Part shown: positions 1 through 7,186 of the stretch, piece by piece
How positions within the stretch are numbered: position 1 is the stretch's first letter
Layout of the letters: each line of letters opens with the position of its first letter
Source: Aurantibacter crassamenti
Lineage (GTDB): Bacteria; Bacteroidota; Bacteroidia; Flavobacteriales; Flavobacteriaceae
NCBI RefSeq assembly: GCF_016811105.1
Contig: NZ_JAFBGM010000001.1
Coordinates: 2,546,126 to 2,610,125, forward strand
Reading direction: 5' to 3'
Length of the DNA stretch: 64,000 nucleotides
Translations under genes and position numbers: made by a program
The notes under the pieces: generated by a model
What the model was told of the DNA's origin: nothing
The model's database searches: none
Seen by the model: only the letters and a program-made list of their open reading frames with translations

Positions 1-824
1 CCTATAGAAAGCTGGCGCGAAAATATCATCCTGATTTAAATCCTAATGATGCGGAGGCCGAAAAAAAGTTCAAGCAAATTAACGAAGCAAATGAAGTTTT
101 AAGCAATCCTGAGAAACGAAAAAAATACGACCAGTATGGTAAAGACTGGCAGCATGCCGAAGAATTTGAGAAAGCTAAAACGCAAAGAGGGGCTAATCAA
201 AGTGGTAGATCTTATACCAATTCAAGTAACCAAGAAGGTGATTTTTCTGACTTTTTTGAATCGATGTTTGGCGGGGCCAGTTATGGTAGGCAAGAACGAC
301 AAGTAAAATTTAGAGGTCAAGATTTTAATGCGGAGCTACAATTAAATCTTTCAGATGTTATAAAAACGCATAAAAGAACACTTACCATTAATGGGAAAAA
401 TATTCGCATAAATATACCTGCAGGTATTGAAGATAAACAGACTATAAAAATAAAAGGTTATGGTGGTGATGGAATAAATGGAGGGCCTAAAGGAGATTTA
501 TATATAACTTTTTCTTTGTTAAATAATACCGAGTTCAAACGAGAAGGTGCAAATCTGTATAAAACATTAGAGATTCCACTTACAAAAGCTATTCTGGGTG
601 GTACTATCACAATTAATACCTTAGAGGGTAAAGTAAAACTTACCTTAAAGCCAGAGACCCAAAACGGTGCACAAGTTAAGTTGAAAGGTAAAGGTTTTCC
701 GAGGTACAAAAAGGACAATGAATACGGAGATTTGTATATAACCTATGCCATAAAAATTCCCACAAACCTAACTGATGATCAACGTGAGCTTTTCAAAAAA
801 TTAGAAGAATTAGATTTAAAATAG
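1..824 (+). CDS. cbpA: CbpA-type DnaJ co-chaperone (5' partial)
   Basis: A J-domain co-chaperone whose N-terminus lies before the window; the frame is open from base 3. The visible part starts inside the J domain with the HPD motif that stimulates DnaK (codons at 27-35). A Gly/Ser/Phe-poor linker follows, then two C-terminal substrate-binding beta domains (MFGGASYG onward, to the end). No CxxCxGxG zinc repeats are present, so it is the CbpA type and not canonical DnaJ. The next gene, six bases on, is the CbpM modulator, which supports this reading. Together they fit a stress chaperone pair at the edge of the Usp island. Any promoter or operator lies outside the window. Confidence 0.92.
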   Translation, partial: YRKLARKYHPDLNPNDAEAEKKFKQINEANEVLSNPEKRKKYDQYGKDWQHAEEFEKAKTQRGANQSGRSYTNSSNQEGDFSDFFESMFGGASYGRQERQVKFRGQDFNAELQLNLSDVIKTHKRTLTINGKNIRINIPAGIEDKQTIKIKGYGGDGINGGPKGDLYITFSLLNNTEFKREGANLYKTLEIPLTKAILGGTITINTLEGKVKLTLKPETQNGAQVKLKGKGFPRYKKDNEYGDLYITYAIKIPTNLTDDQRELFKKLEELDLK

Positions 825-830
825 TATACC

Positions 831-1124
831 ATGGAAAAAACCATTTATATACATATTAAAGAATTTTGCAGCCATTATAATGTAGAAGTTCCATTTATAA
901 AACAATTACAAGAATACGAAGTTGTAAATATTGAAGTTGCAGAAACTGAAATAATGATTCCTGAAAATGAATTATTAAATCTTGAAAAGATGGTTCGTTT
1001 GCATCATGATTTGGCAATAAACCCTGAAGGTTTACAAGCAATTCATCATCTGTTAGCAAAAGTGAACCATCTTCAAGAAGAAATAAATTTTCTTAGTAGA
1101 AAACTAAAACGGTTTGAAGATTAA
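831..1124 (+). CDS. cbpM: CbpM-type chaperone modulator
   Basis: A 97-residue, mostly helical protein that lies six bases after the CbpA-like gene and must be co-transcribed with it. It has the features of the CbpM/MerR-like modulator family: an N-terminal segment with YIHIKEFCSHYNV, then a winged-helix-like section, then a C-terminal heptad-rich helix (LLAKVNHLQEEINFLSRKL). Known CbpM proteins bind the J domain of CbpA and restrain its co-chaperone and DNA-binding activities. The role here is inferred from length, position and residue pattern. Confidence 0.8.
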   Translation: MEKTIYIHIKEFCSHYNVEVPFIKQLQEYEVVNIEVAETEIMIPENELLNLEKMVRLHHDLAINPEGLQAIHHLLAKVNHLQEEINFLSRKLKRFED

Positions 1125-1133
1125 TTCAGAGTT

Positions 1134-1340
1134 CTAATTTTTCACTTTACACGTTGATATTCCGAAAAGTGTATACAGCGGACAAAAACTAACAAAGCTG
1201 GTCAGTACAAAAATGCCAGCTAAAACAAGCATCACAATTCCTAAAGTACCAGAAATTATTCCTAGATAATATAGAACGCCAACTATGGCAGCGATTATTA
1301 TCCGAATCAATTTATCTTGAAATCCCATATTTTTTTTCAT
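1134..1340 (-). CDS. DUF2892 small membrane protein
   Basis: A 68-residue protein with two hydrophobic helices (about residues 10-30 and 32-52) and the SFCPLYTLFGIST segment typical of DUF2892 (YgaP membrane-domain family). Its biochemical role is unknown; in other bacteria such proteins are often joined to, or sit beside, rhodaneses. It is transcribed away from the Usp gene at 1487. The palindrome at 1424-1435 lies between them, and a perfect minus-strand -7 element (TAACTTTG, 1400 down to 1393) sits at the standard distance. It therefore appears to belong to the same regulon as the Usp genes. A second DUF2892 gene closes the RND operon at 43053. Confidence 0.8.
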   Translation of the reverse strand: MKKNMGFQDKLIRIIIAAIVGVLYYLGIISGTLGIVMLVLAGIFVLTSFVSFCPLYTLFGISTCKVKN

Positions 1341-1423
1341 AATAGTTTAGTTTAAATTATACTTTATTACAAAACCTTAATTACTTAAGATTCAAAGTTA
1401 TACCATCTTCTATTTTTAGGATA

Positions 1424-1435
1424 TGACCAATGTCA
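1424..1435. promoter_or_regulatory. Divergent CRP/FNR-like operator with two -7 elements
   Basis: TGACCAATGTCA lies inside the 18-bp perfect palindrome 1421-1438 (ATATGAC-N4-GTCATAT). The centre is 29.5 bp from the first base of TAACTTTG on the minus strand (1400-1393, perfect TAnnTTTG) and the same distance from TAGTTTCA on the plus strand (1459-1466, weaker). The half-site is TGAC where the other sites of this group have TGAT. It probably serves both the DUF2892 gene and the Usp gene. Confidence 0.65.
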
Positions 1436-1486
1436 TATTACTTACGAGAGAATTATTATAGTTTCATAAAAACAAATTCAGCACTT

Positions 1487-2329
1487 ATGAAATCTATTCT
1501 ATACGCCACAGATTGTTCAAAACACGATACTGATACTTTGCAATATGCATTTGAAATGTGTCAGCAATTAAAAGCAAGTCTCACACTTTTACACATTTAT
1601 AGCATTCCGCCCGTACACTTATCCACAATACGATCGCATAAGCATCTGACTTCAAACATTCATGATGAACAGTTAAAAGTTTTAAAGGATTATGCCACAA
1701 AACAATTGGCGCAAAGTTCAAATAAAGTAGAAATCAACTTTGAGGTTGTAGAGAACATATCGGTAAGTGAAGGTATTTTATCTAAAATTGAAGAGGTGTC
1801 ACCAGATATCTTATTAGTTGGTATGAAAGATGAGCATACCGCCCGTGGAGTATTTTCAGGTAGTATTGCAAAAGCGTTGCTCGAAAGCGTTAACTGTTCG
1901 CTCTTAATTGTGCCTAGTAACATAAAATTTAAAAATATAGGATCAATATTATATGCGTCCGATTTTGAGGAAGATGATATTATTGCAATCGAAAAGTTAG
2001 TAGAACTTGCTCAACCCTTCAATGCTAAAATTAATATTGTACATATTGCCGCAAAAGATGAATACCCAGAAGAGCAGTTAATGGAATGGTTTAAAGAGTT
2101 GTTACAACAGAAAGTGACGTATCAGAAAATTTCTTTTGAGGTTATTTCAAATGATAAAATATATGAGGGATTACGGAACTATATTTCCACAAATAATCCG
2201 GATATTATTGCCTTGTTAGAGCGAGAAGAAATAGGATTTTTTAATAAACTCTTCCATAAAGATTTAACCAAAAAATTTGAATCAAACATTAGCATTCCTA
2301 TGCTCACTTTCAATCAAGCTTATTTATAA
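1487..2329 (+). CDS. Universal stress protein, tandem Usp domains
   Basis: A 280-residue protein with two Usp (Rossmann-like alpha/beta) domains. The first carries a nucleotide-loop signature (LLVGMKDEH...GSIAKALL), the second is degenerate. The longer reading frame opens at 1430, but that ATG lies inside the regulatory palindrome and upstream of the predicted transcription start near 1471. I place the start at the internal ATG 1487 (MKSILYATDCS), which matches the start of the other seven paralogues (MKNILLPTDFS and similar). Usp proteins bind ATP or act as stress adaptors; the specific role here is unknown. It is the most diverged of the eight copies in the window. Confidence 0.88.
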   Translation: MKSILYATDCSKHDTDTLQYAFEMCQQLKASLTLLHIYSIPPVHLSTIRSHKHLTSNIHDEQLKVLKDYATKQLAQSSNKVEINFEVVENISVSEGILSKIEEVSPDILLVGMKDEHTARGVFSGSIAKALLESVNCSLLIVPSNIKFKNIGSILYASDFEEDDIIAIEKLVELAQPFNAKINIVHIAAKDEYPEEQLMEWFKELLQQKVTYQKISFEVISNDKIYEGLRNYISTNNPDIIALLEREEIGFFNKLFHKDLTKKFESNISIPMLTFNQAYL

Positions 2330-2516
2330 ACTTTAGCTTAATGCATTCGATTTATGTTAAAAAAGAAACTTAGGTACATAGTCTTACAAATTTAAAGTTG
2401 CCACAGATTTCAACACTATTAAACCTAAGAAATGGTAATTTGAATTATAATAAGAATTACAATGCTCTACTGCATATTGAGAATAAAAATGTGCTAAAGA
2501 AGTTTCTAAACAAGCA

Positions 2517-3191
2517 TTATACTAAAATCCTTCCATCTTCCATCTGGATTATTCTATCGGTACGATTGGCAAAATCTTGATCATGTGTAACAACTAGGAG
2601 TGATAACCCTTCTTCTTCTTTAAGTCGCTTAAATATACTAAATACGTTTTCTGAATTATGACTATCTAAATTTCCTGTGGGTTCGTCTCCCATTAAAATT
2701 GAGGGACTATTTATCAATGCGCGCGCAATAGCAACACGTTGTTTTTCACCCCCAGAAATACGTGCCGCTCGTTGATGTGCAAGATGACCTATATTAAGCA
2801 TTTTTAATTTTTCATTTGCATCATGCATAATTTCAGCGTCTGATTTTTCAGCTAACTTTTTAGCAGGTAACATCACATTTTCAATAACGCTGAATTCTGA
2901 AAGCAGGTAGTGAAATTGAAAAACGAATCCGATATTTTTATTACGTATTCTAGAAAGTTCTTGGTGTGTTTTTCCAGAAATAAGTTCTTGATTTAAATAC
3001 AATTCACCGGTATAGTCAGTGTCCATGGTTGAGAGAATATAGAGTAAGGTCGATTTTCCAGAACCAGATTTTCCCATTATAGAAACAAATTCACCTTGGT
3101 TCATTTCAATAGAAATATCTTTTAGCACATGAAAATCCTTAGGTTTATGAAAATGCTTATTGATATGTTTAGTAGCTAAAACTTGATTCAT
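2517..3191 (-). CDS. MacB/LolD-like ABC transporter ATPase
   Basis: A 224-residue ATPase subunit. Walker A is GKSGSGKSTLL, the Q-loop region is FVFQFHYLL, the signature is ISGGEKQRVAIARAL, Walker B is ILMGDEPTGNLD and the H-loop is VVTHD. This is the LolD/MacB branch, which powers FtsX-type permeases in lipoprotein sorting or in tripartite export from periplasm to outside. It is the last gene of the minus-strand operon adaptor-permease-ATPase, eight bases after the permease. The substrate cannot be read from sequence. Confidence 0.92.
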   Translation of the reverse strand: MNQVLATKHINKHFHKPKDFHVLKDISIEMNQGEFVSIMGKSGSGKSTLLYILSTMDTDYTGELYLNQELISGKTHQELSRIRNKNIGFVFQFHYLLSEFSVIENVMLPAKKLAEKSDAEIMHDANEKLKMLNIGHLAHQRAARISGGEKQRVAIARALINSPSILMGDEPTGNLDSHNSENVFSIFKRLKEEEGLSLLVVTHDQDFANRTDRIIQMEDGRILV

Positions 3192-3199
3192 ATTGTTAT

Positions 3200-4462
3200 T
3201 TAAGTACCTCTAATAATCCGTACAGGGTCAATATTTTTTGCTTTTTTTGATGGAAGATATCCAGCAACGAAAGTCGAAAGTAGCGCAAAGGTTATTCCTA
3301 TGATATAATACCCAATTTCAAAGTTAACCGGATAGGTGGTAATTGTAGGTAGGGCTTCTGTATTGAATGGTGCATTGTCAATTAAGACAGATAATCCTAA
3401 GCCAACAAACAAACCTAACAGCCCACCAACAATACCAATTAACATTGCTTGACTCATAAAAATTAACTGTACATCACGGCCTGAAAAACCTGTTGCTTTT
3501 AAAATTGCGATGTCTTTCATTTTCTCATAAATAAGCATATTTAAAATGTTATAAATGCCAAAACCTGCAACTATCAAAAGCGTTATGGAAACGGCATAAG
3601 TAATTAGATTTCTAATACTTGTACCAGTTTCAAACTGTGCATTTGCTTCATTAATATCAGTAGCCTTTATATTATATTGCTTCTCAAGCAAGTTTGCCAT
3701 TGGCACAGCTTTATCAATATCTAAAAGTTTTACATTAATATCAGTAATGTAGCTATTCGTCTCTCCAAGAATGCGCTGAACACTTTTAAGATTAGAAAAA
3801 CTTTGTACATTGTCAATTTCTGCTACACCACTTTGATAGATACCTACTATTTTCAATGGAAAAATATTTCCTGCTACGGTACTTATTTGCACCCTATTAC
3901 CTACGGATAATGACATTTTTTTTGCTAAACCTGACCCCAATAAAATACCATTATCATTATTTTTTAGAGCTTCAGCAGAACCTTTAATAATATTATCTCG
4001 AAAATTTGACAATCGAACTTCCTCCATAATATCGACTCCTAATAAACTGCCACCCAACTCAATGGATCCAGACATGTAGAATATTTGAGCTCGTATTTGA
4101 GGTGTTGCCCCTTTCACATTTTCATCTTTCTTAAGACTTTTTAAAATAGGTAAAGCATTGTGTATCTTAAGTTGACTATGTTTAGGTCTTACAGAGTGTA
4201 TAACGTTTAGCGCATTTTCATATTCTTTAAACTTATCTATTGGTTGCTGTAAAGTGGGTTCTATTTCGTTGTAGATATGTATGTGTGGCGTTTGGTTTAA
4301 TACTAAATCATCTAACATGGTATTGAGACCAGTCATAAAACTAACCATGGTTATATATGCGCCAATTCCGAATGTTACCCCCAAAGTTGCTGTAGCAGTT
4401 GATTTCATCTTTGTTAAAAGATGTGTTTTTGCAATATTCAGTATTACTTTCCAGTTGGTCAT
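3200..4462 (-). CDS. FtsX/MacB-type ABC permease
   Basis: A 420-residue permease. It has one N-terminal membrane helix (about residues 20-40), a large periplasmic MacB_PCD-like domain, and three C-terminal helices (about 290-310, 335-360, 385-405) around the conserved FtsX sequence (YEKMKDIAILKATGF). The ending SKKAKNIDPVRIIRG is typical of the family. Its start codon overlaps the stop of the upstream adaptor by four bases (ATGA), so the two are translationally coupled. With the adaptor and ATPase it forms a MacAB- or DevBCA-like exporter. Confidence 0.9.
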   Translation of the reverse strand: MTNWKVILNIAKTHLLTKMKSTATATLGVTFGIGAYITMVSFMTGLNTMLDDLVLNQTPHIHIYNEIEPTLQQPIDKFKEYENALNVIHSVRPKHSQLKIHNALPILKSLKKDENVKGATPQIRAQIFYMSGSIELGGSLLGVDIMEEVRLSNFRDNIIKGSAEALKNNDNGILLGSGLAKKMSLSVGNRVQISTVAGNIFPLKIVGIYQSGVAEIDNVQSFSNLKSVQRILGETNSYITDINVKLLDIDKAVPMANLLEKQYNIKATDINEANAQFETGTSIRNLITYAVSITLLIVAGFGIYNILNMLIYEKMKDIAILKATGFSGRDVQLIFMSQAMLIGIVGGLLGLFVGLGLSVLIDNAPFNTEALPTITTYPVNFEIGYYIIGITFALLSTFVAGYLPSKKAKNIDPVRIIRGT

Positions 4463-5559
4463 TCTTCTGGTTTTAGTATATATGTATTTGCATTTATACC
4501 TTCTAGAATTTCAATTTTGTCTAAATTTTGCAAACCTGTTTTCACTTCTACAAGTCCATCATCAGTAAGTACTTTAGTATCATCAATTAGATATGCTTTG
4601 GGTATGACAACAGTATTTTTTCGTTGAGCAATAATTATATTACCCTCACCAGAAAGACCAGGGTAAAGTACTTCTGGCTGATTATCGAATACAGCTTCTA
4701 CTTTAAAGGTTTGTGAACGACTATCTTTTCTAGGATAAATTTTAATAACCTCAGCTTCAAAAATCTGGTCTTGGTACGCATCTAAAGTTAGTACTACCTT
4801 TTGATGGAGTTTTACTTTTACTATATCTACTTCATCGACTAACATTTCTATGATAAAAGTATTAGCACTACCGATTGAGGCTAAGGGCTCCATCGTATTA
4901 ACGAGCTCACCAGTATTTTTAAATAAGGCATATACTTTTCCATTTATTTTACTAGAAACTGTGAAATCGGTTGTAGCTACCTGTGCTGTTTTAAAATTAT
5001 TGTTTGCCTGCTGTACTTTTGTTCTGAGTTCATTTTGAGTACGTTGATATTCACTTCTTAATAGGCTTACGTTATTTTGTGAAAGTTCAAAAGCCAATTT
5101 GCGATTATCAAATTCAACTTTTGATCCTATTTTTTGTTTCCAAAGCCGCTTCTGACGGTAATAATTTATTGAATCATTTTTTAGTTTAAGTTGTGCCGCC
5201 GCAATTTGATCCCTAATACTTTTTAATACGCCAGAACTACCACTGTAATTTTCTTTTGCGAGTTGAAAAGAAAGTTTGGCATTATCAGTATTTAATGATG
5301 GAGTAGTATTTACAACCTGAAGAATGGCATCACCTTTTGCTACAATAGCACCTTCTTCTACCAAGTTTTTATCCAAGATTCCGGCAACAATCGCATATGC
5401 CTGATACAGGCTATCTGGTTGTATCGTAACTGATGAATACACAGATTCCGTCAAAGAGCTTTTTTGGGGTAATATTTTATCTTGTTTTGACCCACAAGAC
5501 AAAACCAAACTAAAAAACAATATACCTAGAACAATAGAATAGCTGTTAGTAGCATTCAT
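4459..5559 (-). CDS. HlyD/MacA-family periplasmic adaptor lipoprotein
   Basis: A 366-residue membrane-fusion protein with a lipoprotein signal peptide ending in a lipobox (SLVLSCGS, Cys 22). A split lipoyl domain flanks a long alpha-helical hairpin (about residues 110-200, rich in Gln/Asn/Lys heptads), followed by beta-barrel and membrane-proximal domains. Such adaptors connect the inner-membrane ABC permease to an outer-membrane channel; no TolC gene is in this operon, so it must use one encoded elsewhere. It is the first gene of the operon. The operator at 5615-5626 and a minus-strand -7 element (TAGTTTTA, 5591-5584) lie just upstream, which links this exporter to the Usp regulon. Confidence 0.88.
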   Translation of the reverse strand: MNATNSYSIVLGILFFSLVLSCGSKQDKILPQKSSLTESVYSSVTIQPDSLYQAYAIVAGILDKNLVEEGAIVAKGDAILQVVNTTPSLNTDNAKLSFQLAKENYSGSSGVLKSIRDQIAAAQLKLKNDSINYYRQKRLWKQKIGSKVEFDNRKLAFELSQNNVSLLRSEYQRTQNELRTKVQQANNNFKTAQVATTDFTVSSKINGKVYALFKNTGELVNTMEPLASIGSANTFIIEMLVDEVDIVKVKLHQKVVLTLDAYQDQIFEAEVIKIYPRKDSRSQTFKVEAVFDNQPEVLYPGLSGEGNIIIAQRKNTVVIPKAYLIDDTKVLTDDGLVEVKTGLQNLDKIEILEGINANTYILKPEE

Positions 5560-5614
5560 AAATGTGATAATTACATATTGACATAAAACTACTTATGCAA
5601 GTCCTATCTAGCTA

Positions 5615-5626
5615 TGATAATAATCA
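5615..5626 (-). promoter_or_regulatory. CRP/FNR-like operator of the exporter operon
   Basis: TGATAATAATCA is a perfect TGAT-N4-ATCA site. On the minus strand TAGTTTTA (5591 to 5584, five of six -7 positions) begins exactly 29.5 bp from the centre. This is the same geometry as at the Usp genes. Confidence 0.7.
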
Positions 5627-5712
5627 TATTTAGAAAAAAATGTGTAACATGTTTGACCAATAATAAACGTAGTATTAAAGAATTATGAACCACTTAATAT
5701 AGATGTCAATGC

Positions 5713-5724
5713 TGATAAATATCA
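5713..5724 (+). promoter_or_regulatory. CRP/FNR-like operator before DUF302
   Basis: TGATAAATATCA is a perfect TGAT-N4-ATCA site, identical to the one at 21349. TACCTTAG (5748-5755) begins 29.5 bp from the centre and matches five of six -7 positions, but it lies inside the inverted repeat 5731-5760. Confidence 0.65.
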
Positions 5725-5912
5725 TATGACAAAAGCTAACGCACTAGTACCTTAGCTTTTTGAATAGCAAATCTATTTTTAAGAAAAAATAAATGATTTC
5801 GAGATTATACGTGAATAACTGTTTGTTAAGATTTTAAATATTTTATATAATAGTGATTGATCTATATCGATTCAAATAATTTCAATTTTAACACATTTTA
5901 AACATAAATATT

Positions 5913-6314
5913 ATGACTTACTATAATAGTGCGACACTAGGTGATGTAACGTTTGAAAAGGCTATTTTAAAAACTACTGAAGCTTTAAAAAAAGAAGGTT
6001 TTGGTGTACTGACCGAAATTGATATTAAAGGAATTTTAAAAAAGAAATTAGATGTTGAATTCCATAATTACAAAATTTTAGGAGCTTGTAATCCATCTTT
6101 TGCGCACAAGGCACTGCTTGCAGAAGACAAAATAGGAACCATGTTACCATGCAACGTAATTGTACAAGAAAAAGAAGATGGTTTTATTGAAGTTTCTGCT
6201 GTAGACCCCATGGCATCAATGCAAGCTGTAATCAATAAAGACTTAATGGGTATAGCGAATGACGTAAGTATTAAACTTAAAAAAGTGATTGACAATCTTC
6301 AACATCACCATTAA
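5913..6314 (+). CDS. DUF302 family protein
   Basis: A 133-residue soluble protein that matches the DUF302 fold family: an N-terminal FEKAILKTTEALKKEGFGVL helix-strand unit, the segment YKILGACNPSFAHKAL with its central Cys, and a second half with LPCNVIVQEK. The function of DUF302 is not established; such proteins often sit in redox, sulfur or stress islands. The start is the ATG at 5913; no better one is nearby. It is followed 44 bases later by the HPF-like gene and probably shares its transcript. Confidence 0.85.
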   Translation: MTYYNSATLGDVTFEKAILKTTEALKKEGFGVLTEIDIKGILKKKLDVEFHNYKILGACNPSFAHKALLAEDKIGTMLPCNVIVQEKEDGFIEVSAVDPMASMQAVINKDLMGIANDVSIKLKKVIDNLQHHH

Positions 6315-6358
6315 GTAGTATAATTTTCACAGAACTGGTGACTAAAAATAGTAGTAAA

Positions 6359-6658
6359 ATGACAACAAATATTCAATATGTACACATGCCAACTAGCGAA
6401 TCGTTGAGCAAGATTATCATTAATAAATTAGAAAAATTACATCATAAATTTAATTGGGTGATAAGAGCAGAAGTCTTTTTGAAAAAAGAAAACAATGCTT
6501 CTGGTAAAAATGACATTTGTGAAATAGAACTCAGTGCACCTGGGCCAAAATTTTTTGCAACCTCTATGGAAGATAATTTTGAAAAAGCAGTAGCCTCAAA
6601 AGTAAAAGAATTGGAGCGTCAATTAAAAAGAAGAAAAAATTCGTTTGCAAATCACTAA
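6359..6658 (+). CDS. HPF/RaiA-type ribosome hibernation factor
   Basis: A 99-residue protein of the short hibernation-promoting factor family: QYVHMPTSESLSKIIINKLEKL, then VFLKKENN, CEIELSAPG and the closing helix NFEKAVASKVKELERQLKRRK. Such proteins bind the 30S decoding region and hold ribosomes inactive in starvation or anoxia. A GTG at 6338 would extend it by seven residues; I prefer ATG 6359 because the family starts near this Met. Its place among Usp genes under FNR-like operators supports a dormancy role for the island. Confidence 0.85.
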   Translation: MTTNIQYVHMPTSESLSKIIINKLEKLHHKFNWVIRAEVFLKKENNASGKNDICEIELSAPGPKFFATSMEDNFEKAVASKVKELERQLKRRKNSFANH

Positions 6659-6677
6659 AACGATAACTAGTTTCTTT

Positions 6678-7100
6678 TTATTCGGTTTTATCTTTTTGAA
6701 AAAGCAATTGAAGTGTACCTAACAAAATAAGTTCAGACTTGTTTTTGCCAGAGAACGAATAGGCAATTGCGTTTGCAGTTTCACGAATAAGCTTTTTAAT
6801 CTTTTCAGAGAAAATGGCTTTATGTTCGTTATAGAATTCTGTGAAGTTTTTAAAACATTCACCACTTGTTTTTTCATTTGCTAAAAGCCAATCAAACACA
6901 ATTTCAATTTGATATGCGGCGTCAGAGCCATATGCATCCTCAATATCGTCTAAGGGCAGCCATTTTTCACGTACTAAGCTTTTTAGTTTATCAATTTCCT
7001 TGCTATGAACAGTGTCATCAGCCATTGCAATAGCAAAGAAGAGATTGCCTACTTTTTGATATAATTTTTTTCCAGTACTATCTGAATAAGATTTATTCAT
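6678..7100 (-). CDS. TerB-like helical protein
   Basis: A 140-residue all-helical protein without signal peptide or membrane helix. The segment LFFAIAMADDTVHSKEIDKL resembles the TerB/DjlA-type motif in which acidic residues follow an A-x-A-D-x-x-V core. Function is unknown; TerB-like proteins are linked to stress and metal responses. It converges on the HPF gene and diverges from the histidine kinase gene. A near-perfect operator (7152-7163) and a minus-strand -7 element TACTTTTA (7128-7121) sit at the regulon's fixed distance. Confidence 0.6.
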   Translation of the reverse strand: MNKSYSDSTGKKLYQKVGNLFFAIAMADDTVHSKEIDKLKSLVREKWLPLDDIEDAYGSDAAYQIEIVFDWLLANEKTSGECFKNFTEFYNEHKAIFSEKIKKLIRETANAIAYSFSGKNKSELILLGTLQLLFQKDKTE

Positions 7101-7151
7101 AATTTATATTTTAGAGTAACTAAAAGTACATGCTGATTTTAAATTCTTAAA

Positions 7152-7163
7152 TGATAAAAGTCA
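7152..7163 (-). promoter_or_regulatory. CRP/FNR-like operator between TerB-like gene and kinase
   Basis: TGATAAAAGTCA has one mismatch in one half-site. On the minus strand TACTTTTA (7128-7121) begins 29.5 bp from the centre. On the plus strand the likely kinase -7 element, TATCTTTA (7174-7181), begins only 16.5 bp away, so a protein bound here would cover the kinase promoter. Confidence 0.5.
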
Positions 7164-7186
7164 GTTATTAAGTTATCTTTAGGGCT

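Larger units (their letters stand above)
5560..5912. other. Divergent intergenic region with two operators
   Basis: A 353-bp gap without a convincing gene. It holds two TGAT-N4-ATCA palindromes (5615-5626 facing the exporter operon, 5713-5724 facing the DUF302 gene) and a 9-bp inverted repeat, AAAAGCTAA (5731-5739) with TTAGCTTTT (5752-5760). The predicted start of transcription towards DUF302 lies near 5760, so that leader would be about 150 nt, much longer than the 11-22 nt of the other units. Confidence 0.6.

Noticed and set aside
1430-1486. N-terminal extension of the first Usp gene
   Set aside because: It starts inside the operator palindrome and upstream of the predicted transcription start; paralogues begin at the internal Met.
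2398-2580. 60-codon plus-strand frame at the end of the ABC operon
   Set aside because: It overlaps the 3' end of the ATPase gene on the other strand, has no homology that I can see and no promoter.
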